From the NCBI GenBank assembly GCA_001650955.1, contig LXYP01000004.1, positions 1-34,916 of the forward strand: a stretch of DNA of 34,916 nucleotides. Direction: 5' to 3'. The notes beneath the pieces were generated by a model that made no database searches, was not told the origin of the DNA, and saw only the letters and a list, made by a program, of their open reading frames with translations. Both the position numbers and the translations under genes were made by a program. Positions within the stretch are counted from its first letter, which is position 1. Every line of letters begins with the position of its first letter. Below, in pieces: positions 7,862-16,520 of the stretch. This DNA comes from Sphingomonadales bacterium EhC05. GTDB lineage: Bacteria > Pseudomonadota > Alphaproteobacteria > Sphingomonadales > Sphingomonadaceae.

Positions 7862-10204
7862 ATGGATGAAGCCAAAACAATAGCAAATACGGGCGCGCTG
7901 CTGGCGCCAGGACCAAAGCTGTTCATTATCGATGCGCGCAATCGGGTTGAACGCAAATATTTGATAGATTGGTTACACACATCCTTGGCTGAAGGCGGTC
8001 CCGGAGAAAAAATAAATTGGATCAGCTTACCGATTTCCGATGAGCGCGCGAAACTGCGGCTGGGTCCGCTTGCAGACAGGCTGAATGTTGATCCGGAAAC
8101 ATTGATCGTTCCCGTACGCATCGCCTGGCGAATCCCCAATTTTGAAAAGAACCGCGCGGTCAAGTTGCGCCATGTGCTGATGGGCGATCCCCGAAACCCG
8201 GGAAGCCTGAGAGCGCGGTCAATATTGATCCGGAACAAGCGTCGCGCTCATTGCCTAACCGGGCAGCCGGCAACCATCAATGAGTTGCGTCAGAGATTTG
8301 CAGAGCTCAGCTCCGGCTATGATCAGACAGACAGTTCCGAATTTGCCGCATTCGTCGTGCGTCAAGCCAGTCTCGTACTGGATATTGTCGAACGCGGCCT
8401 GCGCGGCAGGCGTTACAAGGTGCCGCGGCATGTCGCCGATGGCTTGAGGAGCGATGCTCGTTTCCGCGATGCCATGCAGCAATTGTCGATTGATTCTGGA
8501 GAGTCAGAAGCGGCGCTGTACAATAAAGCGACCAAATATATGAAGGAGCTGATCGCGCGCCCAAGCCCTTTGTTTATCGACATGAAGGCGAAACTGGATC
8601 GGTTCATGCTTTCTCAGGGCTATGAAGACGATGTTGTTTTTGATCGCAAGGAGCTTACCCGGTTGCGTCAGACCATGCGTGATCACCCCACATTATTGCT
8701 GTTCACGCATAAGACCTATATTGATGGCGTAACGCCCACCGATCTGGCTTATCAGAATGATCTGCCGTTGATCCATGTTTTCGGTGGTATCAATCTCGAC
8801 TTTTTTGGCCTGGGCTTCATATTGCGCCGTGCCGGCACGATTTTCATCCGCCGCAGCTTTGACAATAATCCTGTCTATAAATTGGTGCTGCGTCACTATG
8901 TCAGCTATTTGCTGGAGAAGCGCTTTCCGATGACATGGGCCTTCGAAGGCACACGTTCGCGCCTCGGGAAGTTGATGCCGCCACGCTATGGCTTGCTCAA
9001 ATATGTCATGGACAGCGCCCATTCCAACGACATTGAAAATGTACACATCATTCCCGTGGTCACCAGTTTTGATTTGATCCGTGATGTCGAGGAATATGCC
9101 GGAGAGCAAACCGGGCGGGTTAAGAAACCGGAATCCTTGAGCTGGTTCTTTGGCTATCTCCGCAGTTTGCGAGAACCGATGGGCAAGGTCTATGTCGACT
9201 TTGGCGAACCGGTCATAGTGGAAAAGGCGCCCGAGCCGGATGACCGCATAGCTTTGTCGAAAATGGCATTTGAAGTGGCCGTGCAGGCCAATCGCGCAAC
9301 GCCTCTGACGCTGACGTCGCTGATGTGTCTATGCCTGCTGGGGACCGCTCCAAGAGCGATGACCGCGGATGAGTTGCGGGCTGTCATGACGTTTATCGTC
9401 GGTTGGGCGCGAGAGCGGGATATCCGGCTGAGCGGCGATCTGACGGAGCAAAATCTGGACGGTATTCAGTCTGTGGTCGAGACTTTGGTCAACAACGGTC
9501 TGCTGGTGCGCTATGATCAGGGAAGCTCGCTTGTTTATGCTATTGAACCCGATCAGCATCCGATCGCGAGCTATTATCGCAATTCGATCATCCATCATTT
9601 TCTCGACAAAGCGATTATTGAACTGTCGATTTTGAAGGCGCGGGAAGTCCAGGATCGCAAAGCGTCCGAAGTTTTCTGGGAGGAAACCGACCGGTTGCGC
9701 GATTTGTTCAAGTTCGAGTTTTTCTATCCAGCAAAGCCCGAGTATCGCAAGAATTTGAAGGCCGAATTGGCACGTTCCGATCCCGATTGGCAGGCCAAGT
9801 TGGACGAGGGCGGGGTGATGTTGAAAAGCCTGACCAACCGCATGCAGCCGTTGATCGGCCACGCTGTGTTTCTGCCGTTTGTCGAGGCTTATACCGTCGT
9901 CTTGGACATTTTGTCGCGGCTCGAACTCGGCGAAGTGATTGACAAAAAAGCCTGTGTTGAAGCCGCTCTCAAAGAGGGGCGGCAGGCTTATTTGCTGCGC
10001 CGGATCACCAGCGAGGCATCGATCGGCAAGATTCTTTTCGAAAATGGTTTTCGAATGGCAGCAGGCCTGGGTTTGACCGGCGAGACGACCAAGGAAACAA
10101 TAGCCGAACGCAAGGCTCTGATGAGGAAGTTTCGCGCCCTCTCGCGGCGCATGGAAAGATCTCGACTGGAATTGCTTGCACTTGCCGACAAGATATTTGA
10201 CTGA
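7862..10204 (+). CDS. plsB: PlsB-like glycerol-3-phosphate acyltransferase
   Basis: Makes lysophosphatidate from glycerol-3-phosphate and acyl-CoA/ACP at the membrane. It has 780 residues, near E. coli PlsB (807) and mycobacterial PlsB2 (789). The acyltransferase core lies at about 270-480: block I THKTYIDG (His283-x4-Asp288), block II GGINLDFFGLGFILRRAGTI with IRRSF, block III FEGTRSRLGK (Glu362), and block IV IIPVVTSFD. The long C-terminal half is helical and lacks familiar motifs, as in the family. The start ATG has GGGACCGGGG immediately upstream. Sphingomonads normally use PlsX/PlsY for phospholipids (general knowledge), so a PlsB inside this TAG-type operon suggests a dedicated storage-lipid role; that is inference. 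Confidence 0.9.
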   Translation: MDEAKTIANTGALLAPGPKLFIIDARNRVERKYLIDWLHTSLAEGGPGEKINWISLPISDERAKLRLGPLADRLNVDPETLIVPVRIAWRIPNFEKNRAVKLRHVLMGDPRNPGSLRARSILIRNKRRAHCLTGQPATINELRQRFAELSSGYDQTDSSEFAAFVVRQASLVLDIVERGLRGRRYKVPRHVADGLRSDARFRDAMQQLSIDSGESEAALYNKATKYMKELIARPSPLFIDMKAKLDRFMLSQGYEDDVVFDRKELTRLRQTMRDHPTLLLFTHKTYIDGVTPTDLAYQNDLPLIHVFGGINLDFFGLGFILRRAGTIFIRRSFDNNPVYKLVLRHYVSYLLEKRFPMTWAFEGTRSRLGKLMPPRYGLLKYVMDSAHSNDIENVHIIPVVTSFDLIRDVEEYAGEQTGRVKKPESLSWFFGYLRSLREPMGKVYVDFGEPVIVEKAPEPDDRIALSKMAFEVAVQANRATPLTLTSLMCLCLLGTAPRAMTADELRAVMTFIVGWARERDIRLSGDLTEQNLDGIQSVVETLVNNGLLVRYDQGSSLVYAIEPDQHPIASYYRNSIIHHFLDKAIIELSILKAREVQDRKASEVFWEETDRLRDLFKFEFFYPAKPEYRKNLKAELARSDPDWQAKLDEGGVMLKSLTNRMQPLIGHAVFLPFVEAYTVVLDILSRLELGEVIDKKACVEAALKEGRQAYLLRRITSEASIGKILFENGFRMAAGLGLTGETTKETIAERKALMRKFRALSRRMERSRLELLALADKIFD

Positions 10205-10230
10205 ACGGGCGATAGAAAAGGGACTCACCG

Positions 10231-11802
10231 ATGACGGAGCAGACCAACATTAGCCAGCTAAGCGCCCAGGACGCGCAGTTTCTCTATGCCCAGACGCGGA
10301 CGAATCTAACCCATGTCATGGCGGTCTATATATATGATCCGTCATCCGCCCCCGGGGGCAAGGTGCGGTTCAAGGATATTATCGATCATATGCGCAAAAG
10401 GCTCGATGTATCGCCGATGTTCAAGCGCAAGCTTTACCGTTTGCCGCTCGATATTGATCATCCTTATTGGGTCGAAGACGAGCATTTCGACCTTGAGGCC
10501 CATATTTCCCATAGCCGCTTGCCGGAACCGGGCGACTGGCGGCAGTTTTGCATCCAGGTCGCGCGGCATCACAGCAAACCGCTGGATATGAACCGTCCGC
10601 TCTGGGACATGTATGTGGTCGAAGGGCTCGACAATATCCCCGGCTATGCCAAAGGCAGCTACGCCATCCTGACGCGTATTCACCATTCGACCATTGATGG
10701 CGTATCCGGTGCGCATTTCTTTGCCGCGATCTCCGACATGGACGCAAAGGGCACGCCGGCGATTCCTTTGCCGGAAGGCGGGCAGGAAGCCAACGCGCTG
10801 CCCACCACTTCGGAAATTTTGAACCGCGCGGTCAACAGCACGGTAACCTCTCCGGTCAAGCTGGCCCAGGCGTTGATGAAATTTGCGCCTGCGATGTTGT
10901 CGACCGCACAGAAAAATCTGACTGGTGGAGACGAAAAGCAGGATAGCGGCGTTCCGGAAACCCGCTTCAACGGCGCGGTAACGCCGCATAAGATGTTCGA
11001 CGCGGTCACCTTTGATTTGAACGAACTCAAGAAGATGCGTCTCAAGGCGGAGGATGCGACGATCAACGACGTGGTTCTCGCGATTTGCAGCGGTGCGTTG
11101 CGGCGCTATCTGACCAAACATAAGGAGCTGCCGGCAGAATCTTTGGTGGCCGTTGCTCCGGTCAATGCGCGAAGCCGGTCTGGCGAGGAATCCAATCCCG
11201 GGAATAATATCTCGGCCATGACGATCAAAATCTGGTCCGATATTGCCGACCCGGTCAAACGGCTGGAAGCGATCCGGGACACGACAAAAGAGACCAAGGC
11301 GGCGAAGTCCGGCCTGAGCGCGCGGATCATGACCGATCTGACCAAACATATCCCGGGTGTCACCATGGCTGGGGTCGCGCGGATCCTGACCGATGAGAGA
11401 TTCGCGCCGAAAATGAGCAATCTGATGGTTTCCAACGTGCCCGGGCCACAAATCCAGCTCTATATGAATGGCGCGAAGCTGACCCATCAATATGGACTGG
11501 CGCCGCTCGCCCATGGCATGGGCCTGTTCATCGCCACGCCAAGCTATAATGGCACCATCTCGTTCAGCATCATTTCTGATCGCAATATGATGCCAGACAT
11601 TGAGTTTTTCCGGGAATGTATACAAAAGGCATTTGACGATCTAAAGGATGCCAAAGCGTCTGTGCAGAAGGGGAGGCCAAAAGCCAAGGCGTCGACGGCC
11701 AAAACGGCTGCGGCACCCAAAGATGCGTCGATCATGTATCGCCGCGTTTCCAAAACCCCTCGCAAATCGAAGGCTGACCCGAAAACGGGCAAGGCCAAAT
11801 AA
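10231..11802 (+). CDS. Wax ester synthase / diacylglycerol acyltransferase (WS/DGAT)
   Basis: Transfers an acyl group from acyl-CoA to diacylglycerol or a fatty alcohol, giving triacylglycerol or wax ester. The catalytic HHxxxDG motif is HHSTIDG at 151-157; the supporting NRPLWDMYVVEG block is at 121-132 and NVPGP is near residue 400. The C-terminal DUF1298-type half spans about 310-460. Its 523 residues exceed the usual 450-480 because a basic Lys/Ala/Thr-rich tail follows residue 475, echoing the tail on the neighbouring PlsC. It sits 26 bases after plsB, so DGAT activity is favoured over wax ester synthesis; no fatty acyl-CoA reductase is in the window. Family call is firm, substrate inferred. 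Confidence 0.93.
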   Translation: MTEQTNISQLSAQDAQFLYAQTRTNLTHVMAVYIYDPSSAPGGKVRFKDIIDHMRKRLDVSPMFKRKLYRLPLDIDHPYWVEDEHFDLEAHISHSRLPEPGDWRQFCIQVARHHSKPLDMNRPLWDMYVVEGLDNIPGYAKGSYAILTRIHHSTIDGVSGAHFFAAISDMDAKGTPAIPLPEGGQEANALPTTSEILNRAVNSTVTSPVKLAQALMKFAPAMLSTAQKNLTGGDEKQDSGVPETRFNGAVTPHKMFDAVTFDLNELKKMRLKAEDATINDVVLAICSGALRRYLTKHKELPAESLVAVAPVNARSRSGEESNPGNNISAMTIKIWSDIADPVKRLEAIRDTTKETKAAKSGLSARIMTDLTKHIPGVTMAGVARILTDERFAPKMSNLMVSNVPGPQIQLYMNGAKLTHQYGLAPLAHGMGLFIATPSYNGTISFSIISDRNMMPDIEFFRECIQKAFDDLKDAKASVQKGRPKAKASTAKTAAAPKDASIMYRRVSKTPRKSKADPKTGKAK

Positions 11803-11850
11803 GGAGCGGAAGACCATTGTTGGCGGCCGGTACATGGCCGTCGTTAAAGA

Positions 11851-11864
11851 TTGATGCGTATCAT
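11851..11864 (+). promoter_or_regulatory. Possible FNR/FixK-like box upstream of the patatin gene
   Basis: TTGATGCGTATCAT matches the FNR/FixK consensus TTGAT-N4-ATCAA at nine of ten fixed positions. It lies in the only sizeable gap (87 bases) between WS/DGAT and the lipase, where an internal promoter would let lipolysis be controlled separately. The box centre is 32 bases before the first ATG, close for a classical activator position unless translation starts at the later in-frame ATG (11914 or 11926). A single near-match can occur by chance. Confidence 0.3.
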
Positions 11865-11889
11865 TGATCAAAGATCGAGTGAGTAGAAT

Positions 11890-13359
11890 ATGATCCTGAA
11901 CACCACGCTCAAAATGGAAAAATCCATGGCTCAGGCCAAGAGCTATTCTGAATGGTCGAAGGCCGCGAAAGCGCACGACCGGGCTACAGGCGTGGACCAA
12001 TGGAAAAAGGCTGACGAGAGCAAGCATTTCGATCACAAATCCATTCGCCGTCGCCTGAAACGCCTGTCCAGACTTTGGAAAGCCCAGGATAATGCAGGCC
12101 TGCTATATGCGCTGAACGAGGGTATTCATGGCAATATGGATGGCATGGGCAATGACCGGCTCCACCAGAAAGCCAAATTCGGCACGAAGCAGCTGATTCA
12201 AGATTATGTCGACGCGATCGTCAACTCGCTGGAATATCTCGCCAGCGAAAAAGTGACCGATATTCCCTTTGAAGAGAAACTGGATTTCTTCCGTCGGGCG
12301 CAGCATTGCTATGGACGTTCCGCCTTTTTGATGAGCGGTTCTGGCGCCTATCTCTATTTTCATGTGGGCGTCGTCAAAGCTCTGTGGAAAGAGGGCCTAT
12401 TGCCGCATATCATGTCCGGATCGAGCGGTGGTTCGGTCGTTGGCGCACTGATCAGTACCCATACGGATGAGGAAATTCCGCCCTTTTTGAAAGCTGAAAA
12501 TCTGGTCATTGGTTCGGACGACGAAAGCAGTGATTCAGGCCTTCTCGGCGGCCCTAGGCGGATGCGCGCCGATGAAATCCGCGGGCGGCTGCATGACATG
12601 CTTCCGGATCTGACATTTCAGGAAGCCTATGAGCTGACCGGACGACATTTGAATGTTTCGATCGCTCCTGCCGAAAAGCACCAGACGTCGCGGTTGTTAA
12701 ACGCGATTGCATCTCCCAATGTATACATCCGGGAAGCGGTAATGGCCTCCTGCGCCGTGCCGGGCATTTATCCGCCGGTGACATTGGCGGCCAAAGATCA
12801 TCGCGGCGAGCGCATTCCCTATCTCCCAAACCGCAAATGGGTTGATGGATCCGTCACCCATGACCTGCCTGCGAAACGTCTCGCGCGGCTCTATGGGGTT
12901 AATCACCATATTGTCAGCCAGGCCAATCCGTTAATCACCCCATTTGCAACGGACGTCAGTCAGAAGCGGAATCCATTGTCTTCTATTCGAAATGCATCTG
13001 TCACGACGATGAAGGCGTGGTTGAACGCCAATGTCGAGATGATGCAGAAGCCATTATCCTATTTTCCGCGCCTCAACAGCATGGCCAATATGACGCTTTC
13101 AGTGATCAATCAGGATTATACGGGGGACATCAATATCATCCGGCCATCGATGTTCTGGGGACCCACTAAAATTCTTAGTAATCTGCCGGTTGAGGATATC
13201 GACGAATTGATTCAGCTCGGCGAACGGACGACTTGGCCGAAACTGGAAATGGTTCGAACGCAAACAAAAATAAGCCAGACGCTGGACAAGATTCTGTTCG
13301 AATATGAAACCGAACTAGCTCATGATCACGAACTCGCGATGAAAAGGAAAATCGCTTGA
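11890..13359 (+). CDS. DUF3336-patatin triacylglycerol lipase (SDP1/Tgl-like)
   Basis: A 489-residue serine lipase. The N-terminal part (about 20-120; EWSKAAKAHDRATG, WK, RRRLKRLSRLWKAQD, GTKQLIQDYVDAI) reads as the DUF3336 domain found before patatin in yeast Tgl3/4/5 and plant SDP1 TAG lipases. The patatin domain has oxyanion glycines (MSGSGAYLYFHVGV, about 148-161), nucleophile elbow SGSSGGSVVGAL with Ser179, and the dyad Asp319 in KWVDGSVTHDLP. No signal peptide. Start ATG at 11890 has only a weak ribosome site; ATGs at 11914 and 11926 are alternatives. The next gene overlaps its stop. Hydrolysis of stored TAG is a family-based inference supported by WS/DGAT next door. Confidence 0.87.
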   Translation: MILNTTLKMEKSMAQAKSYSEWSKAAKAHDRATGVDQWKKADESKHFDHKSIRRRLKRLSRLWKAQDNAGLLYALNEGIHGNMDGMGNDRLHQKAKFGTKQLIQDYVDAIVNSLEYLASEKVTDIPFEEKLDFFRRAQHCYGRSAFLMSGSGAYLYFHVGVVKALWKEGLLPHIMSGSSGGSVVGALISTHTDEEIPPFLKAENLVIGSDDESSDSGLLGGPRRMRADEIRGRLHDMLPDLTFQEAYELTGRHLNVSIAPAEKHQTSRLLNAIASPNVYIREAVMASCAVPGIYPPVTLAAKDHRGERIPYLPNRKWVDGSVTHDLPAKRLARLYGVNHHIVSQANPLITPFATDVSQKRNPLSSIRNASVTTMKAWLNANVEMMQKPLSYFPRLNSMANMTLSVINQDYTGDINIIRPSMFWGPTKILSNLPVEDIDELIQLGERTTWPKLEMVRTQTKISQTLDKILFEYETELAHDHELAMKRKIA

Positions 13360-14222
13360 AGCATCAGGTCGCTACGCTCAGGCTACCAGCTGGATCAAAA
13401 TCGGCTGGAGCGGAGTTGTTCACTCAGAGCTGGCTTCCTGATGGACCTGCCAAAGCACTGATAATATTGGTTCATGGCTATGATGAGCATAGTGGGCGTT
13501 ACCAATATTTTGCGGAACATTGCACCGGAAATGGCTATGCAGTCTATACGTTGGACCATTGGGGCCATGGCAAATCGGCTGGGATCAATGGCTTTATACC
13601 CGCATTTTCGGTCTATCATGATGGTGTCGATGCGCTCATCGCAAGCCTGCCGGCAGAGACCGCCAACCTACCCAAAATATTGGTTGGCCACAGTCTTGGC
13701 GGATTGATAAGCGCAACATATCTGCTGGATAAACAGGACGGATTTGCCGCCGCAATATTGTCTGGCCCGGCGATCAAAGCAGCCGATGAACCGTCTGCTT
13801 TCCTCAAATTTGTCAGCGGTATATTGTCCAAGATTGCGCCTAAATTGGGAGTGATCAGCCTTGATGCCAATGGCGTCAGCCGGGATCCTCAGGTGGTCGC
13901 GGATTATCTTGCCGATCCTCTTGTTTCCGGACAGAAGATATCCGCGCGGTTGGGCCGGGAGATGATGGTCAATATGGATTTGATCCAGCGCGAAGCCGGA
14001 AAAATCACCTTGCCATTGCTGATGCTGCATGGCGGAGAGGACAGTCTCGCCTCGCCAGAGGGATCGAGTTTCCTGAACAGAAATATCGGTTCAAAAATCA
14101 AGCAACTGAAAATCTATCCTGACTTGTATCACGAGATTTTCAATGAACCTGAAAAGGATATTGTGCTGAGCGATATGACCGATTGGTTGAATCAGCATAT
14201 CTCCGACAATCAGCCAAATTAG
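13356..14222 (+). CDS. Monoacylglycerol-lipase-like alpha/beta hydrolase
   Basis: A 288-residue serine hydrolase of the lysophospholipase/monoglyceride lipase type. Catalytic features: HGYDEHSGRY (oxyanion, 40-49), GHSLGG with nucleophile Ser113, acid Asp229 in LHGGEDSLASP, and base His259 in YHEIFNEPEK, which is the ending typical of monoacylglycerol lipases. The start is TTG at 13356, inside the stop of the patatin gene (TTGA overlap) and preceded by AAGGAAAA; no ATG upstream keeps the first strands intact. The overlap implies translational coupling. It would take the last acyl chain from glycerol after the patatin lipase has acted. Function follows from family and context. Confidence 0.87.
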   Translation: MKHQVATLRLPAGSKSAGAELFTQSWLPDGPAKALIILVHGYDEHSGRYQYFAEHCTGNGYAVYTLDHWGHGKSAGINGFIPAFSVYHDGVDALIASLPAETANLPKILVGHSLGGLISATYLLDKQDGFAAAILSGPAIKAADEPSAFLKFVSGILSKIAPKLGVISLDANGVSRDPQVVADYLADPLVSGQKISARLGREMMVNMDLIQREAGKITLPLLMLHGGEDSLASPEGSSFLNRNIGSKIKQLKIYPDLYHEIFNEPEKDIVLSDMTDWLNQHISDNQPN

Positions 14223-14231
14223 GGGCGTAAC

Positions 14232-15161
14232 ATGTATATATTCCTGACGATTTTGGGGCTGCTGCTATTGGCCGTTATCGCCGTCTATGCATTTTTCCCG
14301 AGATTCTTGTTCCAATCACTGCGCAATGCTTTGCGCCGGAAGGGTGGGCTGGTGCAAAAATCTGTTCAGGTGGGTGATATCGAATGGCCTTATCTTGAGG
14401 GCGGCTCTCCCGATGCAGAGCCGATGGTTTTGATCCATGGATTTGGGGGAGATAAGGACAATTGGGCGATGTACGCGCCGGAGATCGTTGGAAAATACCG
14501 ATTGATTTGTCCAGATTTGCCGGGTTTTGGTGAAAATATCAGGGATCTTGATCGAGATTATGACATGGCCACGCAAGCGGAGCGGGTCCGTGATTTTCTT
14601 GATGCTCTAGATATCGATAAATGTCATATCGGTGGCAACAGCATGGGCGGCTTTATCGCACTCAGATTCTCTCTCGATTTCCCAGAACGTTTGCTGACAA
14701 TGACATTGTTTAACAATGCCGGAGTTATTGGAAGCGATGAAAGCCCGCTGCAGAAAGATGCGCAGGACGGCAAAAATCCGCTGGAAATCCACAGTGCCGA
14801 TGATGTCAAGCGGATGCTCGCGTTCGTTGCGCATAAGCCGACGAAAGTGCCCGGCCAGTTTCGCAAAATATTCTATGAGGATTTTGCGGTGCACCGTGAG
14901 CTTCTCGACAAGATATTCTGGACGCTGGTTCAGGATGGCATGCACAAACCGCTGAATGAGCAGCTCGACCGGGTCAGGGCGCCGACATTGATCATCTGGG
15001 GACGGCATGATCAGTTGATTGATGTGAGCTGCGTAGACGTGCTCGAAAACGGCATTCCCAATGCAGAATCTATCATATTCGAGGATGTTGGCCACATCCC
15101 GATGATAGAAAAACCGAAAGCAACAGCCAGACATCATCTCGAGTTCCTTGCAAAACATTGA
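14232..15161 (+). CDS. Membrane-anchored alpha/beta hydrolase (family V lipase/esterase-like)
   Basis: A 309-residue hydrolase with an N-terminal membrane anchor (residues 2-22, YIFLTILGLLLLAVIAVYA). Catalytic features: HGFGGDKDNW (69-78), elbow GGNSMGG with Ser137, Asp260 in WGRHDQLID, and His288 in VGHIPMIEKP. The GNSMGG elbow and anchor resemble cold-adapted Moraxella/Psychrobacter family V lipases. It begins nine bases after the monoacylglycerol-lipase-like gene, so co-transcription is likely. It may hydrolyse acylglycerols at the membrane, possibly diacylglycerol; no substrate can be read from sequence. Confidence 0.85.
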   Translation: MYIFLTILGLLLLAVIAVYAFFPRFLFQSLRNALRRKGGLVQKSVQVGDIEWPYLEGGSPDAEPMVLIHGFGGDKDNWAMYAPEIVGKYRLICPDLPGFGENIRDLDRDYDMATQAERVRDFLDALDIDKCHIGGNSMGGFIALRFSLDFPERLLTMTLFNNAGVIGSDESPLQKDAQDGKNPLEIHSADDVKRMLAFVAHKPTKVPGQFRKIFYEDFAVHRELLDKIFWTLVQDGMHKPLNEQLDRVRAPTLIIWGRHDQLIDVSCVDVLENGIPNAESIIFEDVGHIPMIEKPKATARHHLEFLAKH

Positions 15162-15226
15162 AATTCTAGGCAGTTAAGCTGAAACGATCTCCCGCAAGAG
15201 GAGTCGAGTGAAGTGAGGAGATGGCC

Positions 15227-16228
15227 ATGGAATTGAATGTCGGATTGTTGGGAGGGGGTTCCTGGGGAACGACCGTGGCTTCTTTGGTGTCGCGCAACGC
15301 GCCGATCACCTTATGGGCACGCGATGATGAAACGGTTGCCGATATTAACGACAATCACCGCAACAGCAAATATCTCCCCGATATAAAATTGCCGGAAGCG
15401 CTCCGTGCGACATCTGATATCGGTGAAGCCGTATCGACCGCCGATGTGCTGGTGATGGGCATCCCTTCGAGCAATTTCCGCAGCGTTCTGGAGGATGCCA
15501 AGCAGCATTTGCGACCCTGGGTGCCGGTTATCAGCCTGACCAAGGGGCTCGAGCTGTCGACCAGTCTGCGAATGACTCAGGTTATCGAAGAAGTGCTCCC
15601 CGGACATCCGGTTGGTGTTCTCACTGGCCCGAATCTCGCGCGTGAAATCATGGCCGGTCAGGCAGCCGCCAGTGTGATTTCGATGGAAGACGAGATCATC
15701 GTCAAGCAGCTGCAGCAACTTTTCCACTCAGGACTGTTTCGTGTCTACACCAACACCGATCTATTGGGCTGTGAACTGGGCGGCGTGCTCAAAAATATCA
15801 TCGCGATCGCGGTTGGCATGGGTGACGGTCTGGGGGCAGGGGACAATACCCGGTCTGCGCTCATCACCCGCGGCCTTGCCGAGATCACGCGCCTTGGTGT
15901 GGCCATGGGTGGCAAGGCAGAAACATTTTCCGGTTTGACCGGAATGGGCGATATGATTGCAACTTGCACGAGCTCGCTCAGCCGCAATCGCCATGTCGGC
16001 GTGGAACTTGGCAAGGGACGTCATATCGATGAAATTATCGGTCAAATGCTGATGGTGGCTGAAGGCGTCAAAAGCGCACCAACCGTCATCGCTCTGGCCA
16101 AGAAATATAATGTCGCCATGCCAATCGCTGAAGATGTCTATGAGGTGACCAAGGGAAACCGCTCTGCCGTCCGGGCATTTCGCGGTTTGGTCAATCAGTC
16201 CGCTGGCGCTGAATCTGAAGCGGGATAA
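15227..16228 (+). CDS. gpsA: NAD(P)+-dependent glycerol-3-phosphate dehydrogenase GpsA
   Basis: Reduces dihydroxyacetone phosphate to sn-glycerol-3-phosphate, the backbone for PlsB. The N-terminal Rossmann motif is GLLGGGSWGTTVA, followed by LWARDD, the NHR/N-x-YLP block, MGIPS, TKGLE (conserved Lys) and LTGPNLAREI. The C-terminal helical domain has CELGGVLKNIIAIAVGMGDGL (catalytic Lys), NTRSALITRGLAEI and SGLTGMGDMIATC. GAGGAG ends at 15220, directly against an ATG at 15221, so the ATG at 15227 with six-base spacing is the better start (333 residues, normal length). It closes the lipid block, 65 bases after the previous gene. If it is the only gpsA in the genome it also serves phospholipid synthesis. 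Confidence 0.95.
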   Translation: MELNVGLLGGGSWGTTVASLVSRNAPITLWARDDETVADINDNHRNSKYLPDIKLPEALRATSDIGEAVSTADVLVMGIPSSNFRSVLEDAKQHLRPWVPVISLTKGLELSTSLRMTQVIEEVLPGHPVGVLTGPNLAREIMAGQAAASVISMEDEIIVKQLQQLFHSGLFRVYTNTDLLGCELGGVLKNIIAIAVGMGDGLGAGDNTRSALITRGLAEITRLGVAMGGKAETFSGLTGMGDMIATCTSSLSRNRHVGVELGKGRHIDEIIGQMLMVAEGVKSAPTVIALAKKYNVAMPIAEDVYEVTKGNRSAVRAFRGLVNQSAGAESEAG

Positions 16229-16520
16229 ATATCCATCCGCGACGCCGGAAAAGCGGTTCACGCTTCTGATTTGACCGAAAATGGTAAGCGTTCATTTCCA
16301 AAATTGCGTCATTTACGCAAAAAATTTCTCGATGTGCGGGTCTCGTGACTCGGCAAGTGACTCGAACATAAGCAAAAAATCGAATCAATTAAGTATCTTA
16401 CGTAAATTTCTGGTTTTGCTTGCTTCTTTTTGGGGCGCGTCATAAAATTAGGGCACGAACATAAAGGAAAAGTCTACACCGGAGTGAGGTGAATAGCGCT
16501 CATTATGTGGAGTAAAGAGT
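16229..16520 (+). promoter_or_regulatory. rpfF upstream regulatory region
   Basis: Contains four visible elements. An inverted repeat TTGCGT-N5-ACGCAA lies at 16304-16320. A direct repeat GTGACTCG occurs at 16345-16352 and 16357-16364 (12-base step). A TTACGTAA palindrome lies at 16398-16405. A sigma-70-like promoter follows: TTGCTT 16420-16425, 17-base spacer, TAAAAT 16443-16448. The palindrome centre is about 41 bases before the -10, the same distance as at fixL and the lipoprotein gene. GGAG at 16509-16512 is the ribosome site. No good gpsA terminator was found (only a weak AAGCG-N5-CGCTT at 16251-16265). Confidence 0.5.

Noticed and set aside
9329-10228. A 299-codon frame antisense to plsB
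   Set aside because: Low-quality composition and no motif; the plsB frame continues unbroken on the other strand.
10342-11625. A 427-codon open frame antisense to WS/DGAT
   Set aside because: Shadow of the real gene's codon bias: Arg/His/Gln-rich, no known motif, no ribosome site, and the sense strand has clear WS/DGAT motifs.
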